39,504 bases of DNA from an uncultured Clostridia bacterium. GTDB taxonomy: Bacteria; Bacillota; Clostridia; TANB77; CAG-508. Below the pieces are notes generated by a model that worked only from the letters and a program-made list of their open reading frames with translations, had not been told where the DNA came from and made no database searches. The position numbers and the translations under genes were made by a program. The stretch spans positions 1-39,504 of the forward strand of contig CANQRO010000002.1 in assembly GCA_947626205.1 (NCBI GenBank), written 5' to 3'. Positions 30,002 to 39,120 of the stretch are shown here, piece after piece. Positions within the stretch are counted from its first letter, which is position 1. Every line of letters begins with the position of its first letter.

Positions 30002-30290
30002 ATTTGGTACTCCCCCTAATTCTTTTGTTTTTATAGTTTTTATCTTACAGTATTATATATGCATATATAATTTTTTTCAAGTAATATAATATTAATTTTT
30101 ATATTTTTGTATTTTTTTCTTTTCTTTTTTTATAGTTTATGCTATATTATTAGTACACTTTTCAATGTACCAAAATATAATATATTACTATAGGTTTTAC
30201 CGGTTTAAATTACCAAAAATTGTTTCTTTCAATTTAGTTACATTAGTAGTATAATAGTATTAGGTAAGCTTAAAGGAGGAAAACGATTAT

Positions 30291-30920
30291 ATGAAAATTG
30301 AAAAATTAAATGAGGACAAAATAAGAATTACTTTAAATATAGACGATTTAAAAGAAAATAATATAGATTTTCATTCTTTCATGTCCAATTCTTTGGAATC
30401 ACAAGAATTATTCACAAACATGTTAAACAGAGCTGAAAAAGAAGTTGGCTTCATAACAGAAAATTATAGAATTATGATTGAAGCATTGGCTATGTCTAAC
30501 GGAAGCTTTGTTTTAACAATAACTAGATTATTAGAAGAAAAACCTAAGGTTAGTACATATAGAAAAAGGAATTTAAACTTTAAAAGAAAAGTTCCTAAAT
30601 TAGATGCTGATAAAGTTATTTATTGTTTTAAATGTTTTGAAGATTTTTGCCAATACTGCGAATTTTTACAAAACGATATTTTACAACATATTGATTCTTT
30701 TTTAGGTAAAGATGCTTTATATGAATATAATAACTGTTTTTATTTGGTTTTAGAAAATATTAAAATGAATACAAATTTATTAAAAGCTTTTGCTTCTTCT
30801 ATTACAGAGTTTGCTCAATTCGTAAGTCATTCAGATTTGTTTGAGCATAAGCTTATTGAATATGGCACAATTATATTTAAGGATAATGCTATTTCAAACT
30901 GTTTAAAACATTTTTGTTAA
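30291..30920 (+). CDS. mecA: MecA-like Clp adaptor protein
   Basis: MKIEKLNEDKIRITLNIDDLKENNIDFHSFMSNSLESQELFTNMLNRAEKEVGF; MecA-type N-domain and FKCFEDFCQYCEFL C-domain. Confidence 0.88.
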   Translation: MKIEKLNEDKIRITLNIDDLKENNIDFHSFMSNSLESQELFTNMLNRAEKEVGFITENYRIMIEALAMSNGSFVLTITRLLEEKPKVSTYRKRNLNFKRKVPKLDADKVIYCFKCFEDFCQYCEFLQNDILQHIDSFLGKDALYEYNNCFYLVLENIKMNTNLLKAFASSITEFAQFVSHSDLFEHKLIEYGTIIFKDNAISNCLKHFC

Positions 30921-30954
30921 ATATACTTATTAAAAGCAAGCTTAAAAATACTAA

Positions 30955-31065
30955 AAACAAGAAAAGTGGCTTCGCCAGATGTGCAGGTTGCTCCGTAACC
31001 GCACGAATTAAGGAAACTTAACCTTTTTTTACTTCAGAAAAATCTAGCGATTTTTCCTACGTAAT
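30955..31065 (+). repeat. Structured intergenic element, copy 1 (putative ncRNA; strand inferred)
   Basis: AAGAAAAGTGGCTTCG-CC-A-GATGTGCA...RACTTAACCTT shared with 39270-39395; compensatory changes in two stems. Confidence 0.65.
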
Positions 31066-31072
31066 AAAAAGA

Positions 31073-31107
31073 AGAGAACATTTAACTTAAAAAATGTTCT
31101 CTTTTTA
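31073..31107. terminator. Hairpin terminator downstream of copy 1 / downstream of the M23 gene
   Basis: agagaacatt...aatgttctct 10-bp stem followed by TTTTT on the plus strand. Confidence 0.8.
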
Positions 31108-31157
31108 TTTATTGTTAATTTTATAATCTAAATAGATTCTATAATTTATATAATTTC

Positions 31158-32147
31158 TTAGTATAAATAGTTCTGAGGATTTTGTACTACACCATTTACT
31201 CTTATTTCAAAATGTAAATGGTTACCTGTTGAACGACCTGTTGAACCTACTGTTGCTATTATTTGACCTTGTGATACTTTTTGTCCTACTTTTACATTTA
31301 ATGATGTACAATGTCCATATAATGTTTGAACTCCACTACCATTGTCTAAAACTATATAGTTACCATATCCACCATTATATCCATAAGCAGAGAGTATAAC
31401 GGTTCCTGCTGCTGCTGCTTTAATTCCTGTTCCTTTTGGTGCTCCTATATCTATTCCTTTATGAGTAGAACCCCATCTAGATCCAAATCTTGATGTTACT
31501 GTACCAGATATTGGTTTTATTAGGTTAACTGCAATTGCAACTTTTTTACCTGTATTAACACCCTTCGTTGCAACATATACTCCACTAGAAGATGATTTTA
31601 TTGTTTTTTTCTTAACTTCAACCTTTTCATATAACTTAGATATTACTTCTTCTGATGTAACTATTTCTTTTGGTTCTGCTTCATATTTTTCTTTAATGGT
31701 TAGATCATCTTTATTTTTACTATTCTTTTCTTTTAGCCCTGCTATTGCTTTTTCTGCTTCCTCTAATGTTGCTACGTATAATTTTTCTTCGTTGTTATCT
31801 ATTATAGCAAAGTATTTATAATAGGCTTTACCTGATTGTTTTACCACATTAAAAATTTCATCATCACTAGTTTCGACATCTTTTTTTAATAAACATAGAG
31901 TATATTCTGGTAAATTATCTACTTGCACAAACGCAATGTTCTCTCCATCACCATTTTCTATGTAATTATTAATTCTACTTTGTAATTGACTTTTATCTTT
32001 GGTATATCCTATAAATTCTCCATTTAGTGACACGCTATAAGTTGGTTTATAAATAAAAGCAACTCCTCCAACAATTAGTAAACCTGCGATAGCAACTAGG
32101 GAAATAAGCCTTATCCATGTTCTCATATGTACTAATAATTTTTTCAT
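31158..32147 (-). CDS. M23 family (LytM) metallopeptidase, membrane anchored
   Basis: SRFGSRWGSTHKGIDIGAPKGTGIKAAAAGTV...YGNYIVLDNGSGVQTLYGHCT...GNHLHFEIRVNG. Confidence 0.95.
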   Translation of the reverse strand: MKKLLVHMRTWIRLISLVAIAGLLIVGGVAFIYKPTYSVSLNGEFIGYTKDKSQLQSRINNYIENGDGENIAFVQVDNLPEYTLCLLKKDVETSDDEIFNVVKQSGKAYYKYFAIIDNNEEKLYVATLEEAEKAIAGLKEKNSKNKDDLTIKEKYEAEPKEIVTSEEVISKLYEKVEVKKKTIKSSSSGVYVATKGVNTGKKVAIAVNLIKPISGTVTSRFGSRWGSTHKGIDIGAPKGTGIKAAAAGTVILSAYGYNGGYGNYIVLDNGSGVQTLYGHCTSLNVKVGQKVSQGQIIATVGSTGRSTGNHLHFEIRVNGVVQNPQNYLY

Positions 32148-32360
32148 AACGATTTTTTATCTCCTTTTTATTAAGAAACATACATCCGTAAGGTTTTTTC
32201 ATATCGTTCCTTTTAATTATCAGTGTTATTTTATATTAATTAATCATTTTTCACAAAGACTTTTTAAGGTAAATATGTCAAATTATTTAATATTATCTTT
32301 AATTATCTTCTTTTTTCTTCTGTTTTCTTCTTATCTATTTAGTATATTTAAAAATTTATT

Positions 32361-32518
32361 ACATAAAAAAATAAGTAGTAAATAAGTTTATTTCCTATGT
32401 GCTATAGGTTCCTTTGCGTTAGTCTTCCCCCTAACTTACACTCCACTTTCTACTCATCTCTAGTGTAGAAACCAACTACTTGGCAATAGCTTCATGCTTT
32501 ACTTATTTACTACTTACT
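32361..32518 (-). ncRNA. Putative stand-alone structured small RNA
   Basis: 16-bp closing inverted repeat taagtagtaaataagt (32372-32387) / acttatttactactta (32501-32516), minus-strand TATTTTTTTATG immediately after; internal hairpins gttag/ctaac, cctat/atagg, tttctac/gtagaaa; consensus promoter immediately upstream. Confidence 0.75.
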
Positions 32519-32524
32519 AATATT

Positions 32525-32553
32525 ATTATACCATATTTTTCCATATATTGCAA
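32525..32553 (-). promoter_or_regulatory. Promoter of the putative sRNA (TTGCAA-N17-TATAAT)
   Basis: Plus-strand attata 32525-32530, 17 nt, ttgcaa 32548-32553; about 7 nt to the RNA 5' stem. Confidence 0.8.
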
Positions 32554-32555
32554 AT

Positions 32556-34812
32556 TTATTCTAGTATTTCTAATCCTGCATATTTTGCCATTAATCTTTT
32601 GTGTCCAACCTTGATAAAACTGATGTCTAGCTTTAAATCTTCTCCTTCTTCTTCAACATTATTTATTGTGCCTTCGCCAAATTTCTTATGGTACACGCGG
32701 ATTCCAGGCTTATATACAGATAAATCGATATTTTTTTCCACTTTTTGAAGATTGTTTAAAAAGCTCTCTGCAGTTCTAAATTGAAAAGTACTTAAATTAT
32801 TAGTATTTCTTTCTTTTTCTCTTTTTCCATATTGCCATAAATATGGAGTATCATCAAATGTAATCTTTTTCTTTTCTGAAAGTGATTCTATCCCGTCTAA
32901 ATATTCTTTTGGTATTTCAGAAATAAATCTAGAACTTTCATTATAGCTTGTTGAGCCAAATATCGTCCTTCGTTTTGCACAAGTTAAATATAAATGTTCT
33001 TTTGCTCTTGTAATTCCTACATAGCATAAACGCCTTTCTTCTTCCAATTCTTTAGGTTCTTCTATAGATTTATATCCTGGGAATATTCCTTCTTCCATTC
33101 CTACTAAAAATACTACTGGAAATTCGAGACCCTTTGCACTATGTAGTGTCATTAAAGTTACTGAATCTTCACTTTCTTCTAGATCATCTATATCGCTTGA
33201 TAATGTGATATTTTGCAAAAACTCTTCCAATGTATTTTCTGCCGCTTCTTCTTCAAACTCAATTGCAACTGTTAAAAATTCCTCTAAGTTTTGAATTCTA
33301 TTTTCAGCTTCTTCTTGGGTACTATCTACTTTTAAAGCATTTGTATATCCTGTTTTATCTAACGTTTCTTTAATTAGTTCAGATACTTCTATCTTATCTT
33401 TCATTCCTCTTAATTCTTCTATAGTATTTATGAATTCTCTTGAATTAAGATATACACGATTTAATCCATAACTTTCTGCATTCTTGATTATTTCATACAT
33501 GGATTTATTTTGTTGTTCTGCTATTTTTTGAATATTTTCTATACTTGTTTTTCCTATTCCTCTTTTAGGTTCATTAATAATACGAATTAAACTTAAGTTA
33601 TCGTTTAAATTATGAATTAATCTTAAATAAGCAACAATATCTTTTATTTCTTTTCTTTCATAGAATTTTAACCCCCCTACAATTTTATATGGAATTTGTT
33701 CTCTTATTAAAATATCTTCTATTGCTCGTGATTGACTATTCATTCTATATAAAATGGCAAAATCTGAATATTTATAATATTCTTCTCTTTTTAAGGCATT
33801 TATTTCTTCTGTTAGATACCTTGCTTCATCATACTCATCTTCAGCTAAATATACTTTAGGCAAATTTCCATCATCGTTTTCTGTCCATAGTTTTTTTTCA
33901 TATTTAGTTTCATTATTTTTAATAACAGAATTTGCTGCATTTAATATATTTTTTGTACATCTATAGTTTTGCTCTAATTTAATTATTGTTGTTCCTGGAA
34001 AATCTTTTTCAAAGTTCAAAATATTAGCTATGTCTGCTCCTCTAAATGAATAAATTCCTTGGTCGTTATCTCCTACAACTGTAATATTACCATACCTTGC
34101 AGCAAGTAATGATACTAACGTAAATTGTGCTTTGTTTGTATCTTGATATTCGTCTACTAATATGTATTTAAATTTTTCTGAATAGTAGTCTAATACATCT
34201 GGATTTTCGGTTAATATTTTAATTGTAAAATTTATAATATCATCAAAATCTATTGCATTATTTTCTTTTAATCTTTTTTGATAAAGTTGATATATGTATC
34301 CTATTTTTTCTTTTCTAAAATCTCCCATCACTTTTGCTAAATATTGATGAGGTTCTAACATTTCGTTTTTTGCATTACTGATTTCATATAATACGGATTT
34401 ATCTGTAAATAGCTTATCATCTATATCCATATCTTTTAAACATCGTTTTATCATAGATTTTTGATCTGTTGTATCAAAAATTACAAAAGAAGAATTAAAA
34501 CCGAATTCTATCTATATATCTCCTTAGAATTTTTACGCATATAGCATGAAAAGTTCCAATCCACATATCTTTTGAAACTTCTCCTACTAATTTTTCTACT
34601 CTTGATTTCATTTCGTTTGCAGCTTTGTTAGTAAATGTAATTGCTAAAATATTCCAAGGTTTAACGTGTTTTTCTTTTATTAAATAAGCAATTTTATGTG
34701 TTAATACTTTAGTTTTTCCACTTCCAGCACCTGCTATTATTAGTACTGGGCCTTCATCTTTTATTACAGCTTCGTATTGCTTATTGTTTAGTCCTTCTAA
34801 TAAATTCTCCAT
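32556..34812 (-). CDS. pcrA: ATP-dependent DNA helicase PcrA/UvrD, interrupted by a +1 shift at in-frame CGG (34501-34503)
   Basis: ORFs 34495-34812 and 32556-34454 are one PcrA. ...LRRYIDRI-[C][32 protein letters not shown]... is restored by skipping one C. Confidence 0.95.
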
Positions 34813-34946
34813 TTTATTCTCCTTATCTTGCGAATTTATGTTTGTTACTATTCTATGTTATATTTATTTTTTCGTCAAGCTTTTTTATATAAAATTATTA
34901 AATTGGACAATCACTAATATAAAAGTACCTCTAATATAAGTCTTAT

Positions 34947-34975
34947 TTGCTTTTTTACATAAAATAGTATATAAT
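34947..34975 (+). promoter_or_regulatory. Promoter for the 35009-35518 gene (TTGCTT-N17-TATAAT)
   Basis: TTGCTT 34947-34952, TATAAT 34970-34975. Confidence 0.7.
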
Positions 34976-35008
34976 ATATGCATAATAATTTTTTTGGAGG
35001 TATGCACC

Positions 35009-35518
35009 ATGGTAGAAAAAGAACAACTTGATGATCTTATTTGGAATCTTCTTCGGGGATTGCAATTAGGATTTAATGTTTGTGCAGTAATTCAGGAAGG
35101 AGTATCCTATAAAAAGGCCATTCCTAAAGCTTTTTGGAATGATGAAAAAAAAGGCCGTTACGGCATTTTAGGACTTCATGCTCTTTGTAAATCGGATATG
35201 AGAAAGTTGCATAGTGAGGTTGTTGAAATAATTATTAATGAAATTAATGAACCTCATCATGAAAGAGAAATGTATTGTGATAACTATTCTCGGCTTTTTC
35301 ATGCACTTTCAATTTTGAAAGTACCAAAAAATGATTCAAGAGTACCTGCTATTGGGAAAAATTATATGTACAATATTGCTTATGACCTTTGGGCTTTAGA
35401 TGATGGTAGCGAAAGTACATATAATTTTATTTCAAGTGCTGCATGGTATGCATCAGAAGCAATAAAAGGATCTACCACAGAATCATTATTAACAGGCAGA
35501 AGGCATAAAATTTCTTAG
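35009..35518 (+). CDS. Hypothetical protein, accessory-looking single gene
   Basis: MVEKEQLDDLIWNLLRGLQLGFNVCAVIQEGVSYKKAIPKAF...; GGAGG 8 nt before ATG at 35009; own promoter and terminator; contains two zero-frame CGG codons. Confidence 0.75.
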   Translation: MVEKEQLDDLIWNLLRGLQLGFNVCAVIQEGVSYKKAIPKAFWNDEKKGRYGILGLHALCKSDMRKLHSEVVEIIINEINEPHHEREMYCDNYSRLFHALSILKVPKNDSRVPAIGKNYMYNIAYDLWALDDGSESTYNFISSAAWYASEAIKGSTTESLLTGRRHKIS

Positions 35519-35530
35519 TAAATTTATGCA

Positions 35531-35578
35531 AAAAAAGAGGATATATGTAGATAATATCTATATTTATCCTCTTTTTTT
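35531..35578. terminator. Bidirectional terminator between 35009-35518 and the amidase
   Basis: aaaaaaagaggata...tatcctcttttttt. Confidence 0.85.
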
Positions 35579-35597
35579 AAATTAAAATAATTTTTTC

Positions 35598-36310
35598 CTA
35601 TTCATAAAAATAATCTATAATTCCAGTATAAATTCCCCATGCTAAATGATTTTGATATTCATCTTGTAAAAGTTTATTTTCTTCTTCGGCATTTGATAAA
35701 AATCCACATTCTACTATTGTAGTTGGTATTTGTACATTATCCATAATATACACATTACTTATTTTTAATGGAACTCTCTTATTTTCTTTTTTTATTGCTT
35801 CATTTATATTATTTTGTATGCTTGTAGCTAATTTTTTAGATTGCTCATTTCCTTCTTTATAAAATGTTTGCCAGCCTGAATATTGTTGTTCAGGAATTTT
35901 ATTTAAATGTATACTTACAAATATATCTGCACTGCTTTCATTTCCTATTTTAACTCTATTATGTATGTCTGATACTTTCTTTTGCTTCAAAGTTTTTTTA
36001 TCTAAATCATATATAGCATTTTCATCTGATCTTGTTAAAATTACATTGCATCCATTTTGTTCTAATAGTTTTTGTAATTTTAACACTATTTTTAAGTTTA
36101 TTTCTGCCTCTGTTACACCATTTGATGATACTGCTCCGACCATCTTCTCCGGCCGTGCCCGGCATCTAATATTATAGTTTTATTTGATATTGGAAGACTA
36201 ACAGTTTCTAATGTTTCATACATGTTGCTAGAGCCTAATAAATAGCTAAAAATTGAAACCATTACTATACATGTAATTAAAAATATTCTTTTTCTTTGTA
36301 AAATAATCAT
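35598..36310 (-). CDS. cwlD: N-acetylmuramoyl-L-alanine amidase (CwlD-like), interrupted by two successive +1 shifts at in-frame CGG codons
   Basis: ORFs 36113-36310 and 35598-36143 join as KTIILDAGHG-[C]GGA-EDG-[C]GGA-AVSSNGVTEAEINLKIVLKLQKLLEQNGCNVILTRSDEN...; amidase_3 motifs. Confidence 0.93.
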
Positions 36311-36398
36311 AGCATTCTCCTATTTTTTATAGTAATACATGTTATGATTATTTTTTTTATTTTATAACTCGTTTTATTTAAAATATTAAAATTTATAA

Positions 36399-37325
36399 TT
36401 ACTCTTTTCTTCTATCTATAATGTATGAACTACCCATAATAGTTTTTGCTAAATGCTTTACTTGTGCTGCTACTTCACCAATTTCTAATATATTTTTAAA
36501 TCTATCTTTTTCTACTTCTACTACGCCAATTGAAATTGATGTTAATGGGAATTGTTCTATAATTCCTTTTCTGTTTGCTACTTCCAAGTAGCCTCTTTGT
36601 ATATCTTCTTTTGTTAGATATTCTTGTATTTTACTATCGAATTCTAATATTATATCTTGGCATAATTTTTCGTAATTGGTTTCAGATACAATAGCTACAA
36701 AGTCGTCCCCACCAATATGTCCTAAAAAATATTCTTCAGAATCTGTATTATGTATAATTTTTGATACAGTTCTAGCTGTAAATTTTATTACTTCATCGCC
36801 TTTTGTAAATCCATATAAATCATTATAAGATTTAAAATTGTCTAAATCTATATAAAATATGGCAAATTTTTCCTTCTTTAATAATCTTTTCTTTATTTCT
36901 GTTTGTATTTGTACATTACCTGGTAGACCTGTAAGTGGGCTTACTCTTCTATTCATATACATTAATCTAACTATGTTTTTAATTGTATAATATAAATAAT
37001 CTTTATCTATAGGTTTTACAATATAATATTCCACATTTAATTTTAAAATTTCTAGCCTATGAACTTTATCATCAGATTCACCTATTATAATAATTGGAGT
37101 TATGCTATTATCTTCATTTTCTCTGATTTGATTACATAATTCAAAAATATCCTTTTTTACATTATCTTCATTAATAATAATTAATGATGGGATATTTTTA
37201 AGTGCAATGTCTATATCTTTAGTTTTCACATTTTTAAATTTATATATTTTTTCTTCTTTGAATAGGTCTTTTAATAATTGTACTAATTCTATATTATCAT
37301 CAATTATATAAATTTCTTGTACCAT
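36399..37325 (-). CDS. Receiver-like domain plus GGDEF (GGDDF) diguanylate cyclase-type protein
   Basis: N-terminal EIYIIDDNIELVQLLKDLF...VKPIDKDYL; SPLTGLPGNVQIQTEI...FYIDLDNFKSYND...GHIGGDDFVAIV. Confidence 0.9.
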   Translation of the reverse strand: MVQEIYIIDDNIELVQLLKDLFKEEKIYKFKNVKTKDIDIALKNIPSLIIINEDNVKKDIFELCNQIRENEDNSITPIIIIGESDDKVHRLEILKLNVEYYIVKPIDKDYLYYTIKNIVRLMYMNRRVSPLTGLPGNVQIQTEIKKRLLKKEKFAIFYIDLDNFKSYNDLYGFTKGDEVIKFTARTVSKIIHNTDSEEYFLGHIGGDDFVAIVSETNYEKLCQDIILEFDSKIQEYLTKEDIQRGYLEVANRKGIIEQFPLTSISIGVVEVEKDRFKNILEIGEVAAQVKHLAKTIMGSSYIIDRRKE

Positions 37326-37326
37326 T

Positions 37327-38118
37327 TTATTCTCCTTTAATTTTTCCTTTTTTAACGTTTTCTTTTTTCTCTTTTACGAATTCATTTAACTTTTCAAATG
37401 CATCTGATTTTATACTTGGGAATGCTTTTTTAAGTCTATTAGTTTGTCTTAGCAATTTTCTTTTTAATTTAGTTTGTTTATATTTTAAATCATCAATAAT
37501 TTCTTGTACATTCTCTTTACTTACTGTTACAATCGACCTATCTTTTTCTTCAAGCTTCTCTTTTATCATATTTGTAATATCTTTTAATTTTTCTATGTGT
37601 TTTCTTATATTTATAACTTTTATTGCACTAATAATAGTATCTATAAACATTACTAGTAGTGTTGTACTCGTTATGAATACAAGAATTTGATTAGGGATTT
37701 GTGCTATTTTAGCTTCAATAATTGGGTGCATGTATTTTGTAAATACGACTCCTAAAAATCCCCAAAACAATGAATTCATTAAGCATACTCTGCCGTGTAT
37801 ATTATACTTAATTTCTGTATAATCCCAATATTTTGTATGAAAAATTTTTTCTAGCAACCATCCAACTATATATTCCCATATAGATAATACTAAAAATGCT
37901 ATTAAGAATAATACAATAATATTATTTTTAAATCTATCTAAGAATAGTAACATAATAATTGCGCCAAATCCATATATTGGGCAAAATGGTCCATATAAAA
38001 AACCACTATTAACTGGTTTTTTTTGAATCCATGTTTTTAGTAATGATTCCATTACCCAGCCTAAAAATGAATATATTATAAAATATGTGCATAAATTTAA
38101 AATTTCAATATTATTCAT
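37327..38118 (-). CDS. Putative ABC-transporter type IV / CmpB-like membrane protein (PF06541-type)
   Basis: FIIYSFLGWVMESLLKTW...VNSGFLYGPFCPIYGFGAIIMLLFL...KYWDYTEIKYNIHGRVCLMNSLFWGFLG. Confidence 0.85.
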   Translation of the reverse strand: MNNIEILNLCTYFIIYSFLGWVMESLLKTWIQKKPVNSGFLYGPFCPIYGFGAIIMLLFLDRFKNNIIVLFLIAFLVLSIWEYIVGWLLEKIFHTKYWDYTEIKYNIHGRVCLMNSLFWGFLGVVFTKYMHPIIEAKIAQIPNQILVFITSTTLLVMFIDTIISAIKVINIRKHIEKLKDITNMIKEKLEEKDRSIVTVSKENVQEIIDDLKYKQTKLKRKLLRQTNRLKKAFPSIKSDAFEKLNEFVKEKKENVKKGKIKGE

Positions 38119-38173
38119 ATTTACCTTTCCTTTATTTAATGCTAATAGAGAAGGGTTTTTCCTTCTCTAGCAT

Positions 38174-39092
38174 TTAATTTACAAAGCATCTTCCTTTTAC
38201 TTGTGTAATTCCTCCATCTACATTTTCTGCAGATAATTCAATATAGTTTTCTCCTTTTTGCAAACTTTGAGTATGCGTAATAACTTTTACTTCACCAACA
38301 TTTATTTGGTATTTTTGTCCGTTTAGTATATAGTTAATAACTTTCATTAAGTTTTCATCTTCAGCCCTAATAATTAAATTATCTCCTTCTTGTTTTAATG
38401 TAACAAGTGGTCTTTTTACGCCTTTTACTTCAAGTTCTTTTATTGTAGAAATATTATTGCTATTAACAGCTTCTACTTTTAAAGTATTTTGTCCAAGTGG
38501 AATATCTATTGTATATTCTATATATGTTGGATCTTCAAGATTTATATTTATTTTTTGATAATTTTCGTTGTTCCAACAATATTGAACATATTGTAATTTT
38601 GCATTATCTTGTGCTTTTATACGAATTTTATTATCACTAGTAATTAATAATTCAACTACTGGTGTTCCATCTCCTTCTACAATATATTCTTTTTGGAATT
38701 CAGATTCATTTCCATTTTTATCTACTACTTTAATATGTAATATATTGCTTCCAAAAGGTAATGTAATAGTTTCTGAAACGTTCATTGCATTATTGGTAAT
38801 AATTTCTTTTTCTTCTTCATCGTTCCAATAATATAGTACCTTTGTAAGTGATACATTATGTGCAATATCTATAGTAATATTTTCCTCTACTCTTGTTATA
38901 TTTACATTTGGTATTTGGGATTCTATCTCTACTGGTGGCTCTTCATTTTGCCTATTTTTATATATTGAATACATACCTTCTCCTAGTAAAATTACTCCAA
39001 ATAAAAGAATAGATATAGCAAAAAACATACTTACTTTTTTTATATCTGCTGGTCCGTTCTTTTTTATTTTCTACATATAGAATTTGATTCAT
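38174..39092 (-). CDS. Single-TM extracytoplasmic hypothetical protein, with a +1 shift at in-frame CGG (39054-39056) joining its N-terminus
   Basis: ATG at 39092: MNQILYVENKKE-[C]GGA-PADIKKVSMFFAISILLFGVILLGEGMYSIYKN...; AGAGGTGG RBS and a TTTACA-N17-TATAAT promoter upstream of this start. Confidence 0.85.
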
Positions 39093-39120
39093 TTAAACTT
39101 GCCACCTCTTTCATTTTGAA

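Noticed and set aside
30955-31065. tRNA gene interpretation of the structured element
   Set aside because: No T-loop GGTTCRA, acceptor stem or CCA-end arrangement.
32361-32518. ydaO-type c-di-AMP riboswitch for the M23 peptidase
   Set aside because: Correct orientation and target type, but I could not find the characteristic ydaO conserved motifs, and the RNA appears to terminate well before the gene.
34455-36310. Treating pcrA and the amidase as ordinary pseudogenes or sequencing errors
   Set aside because: No other lesions, all four shifts are a C in an in-frame CGG, and no other frameshifts seen in the window. Sequencing artefact is not fully excluded without reads.
34501-39056. Simple reassignment of CGG to another amino acid (e.g. 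Trp or Gln)
   Set aside because: The downstream frame is displaced by one base at every site, so a triplet reassignment cannot restore the proteins.
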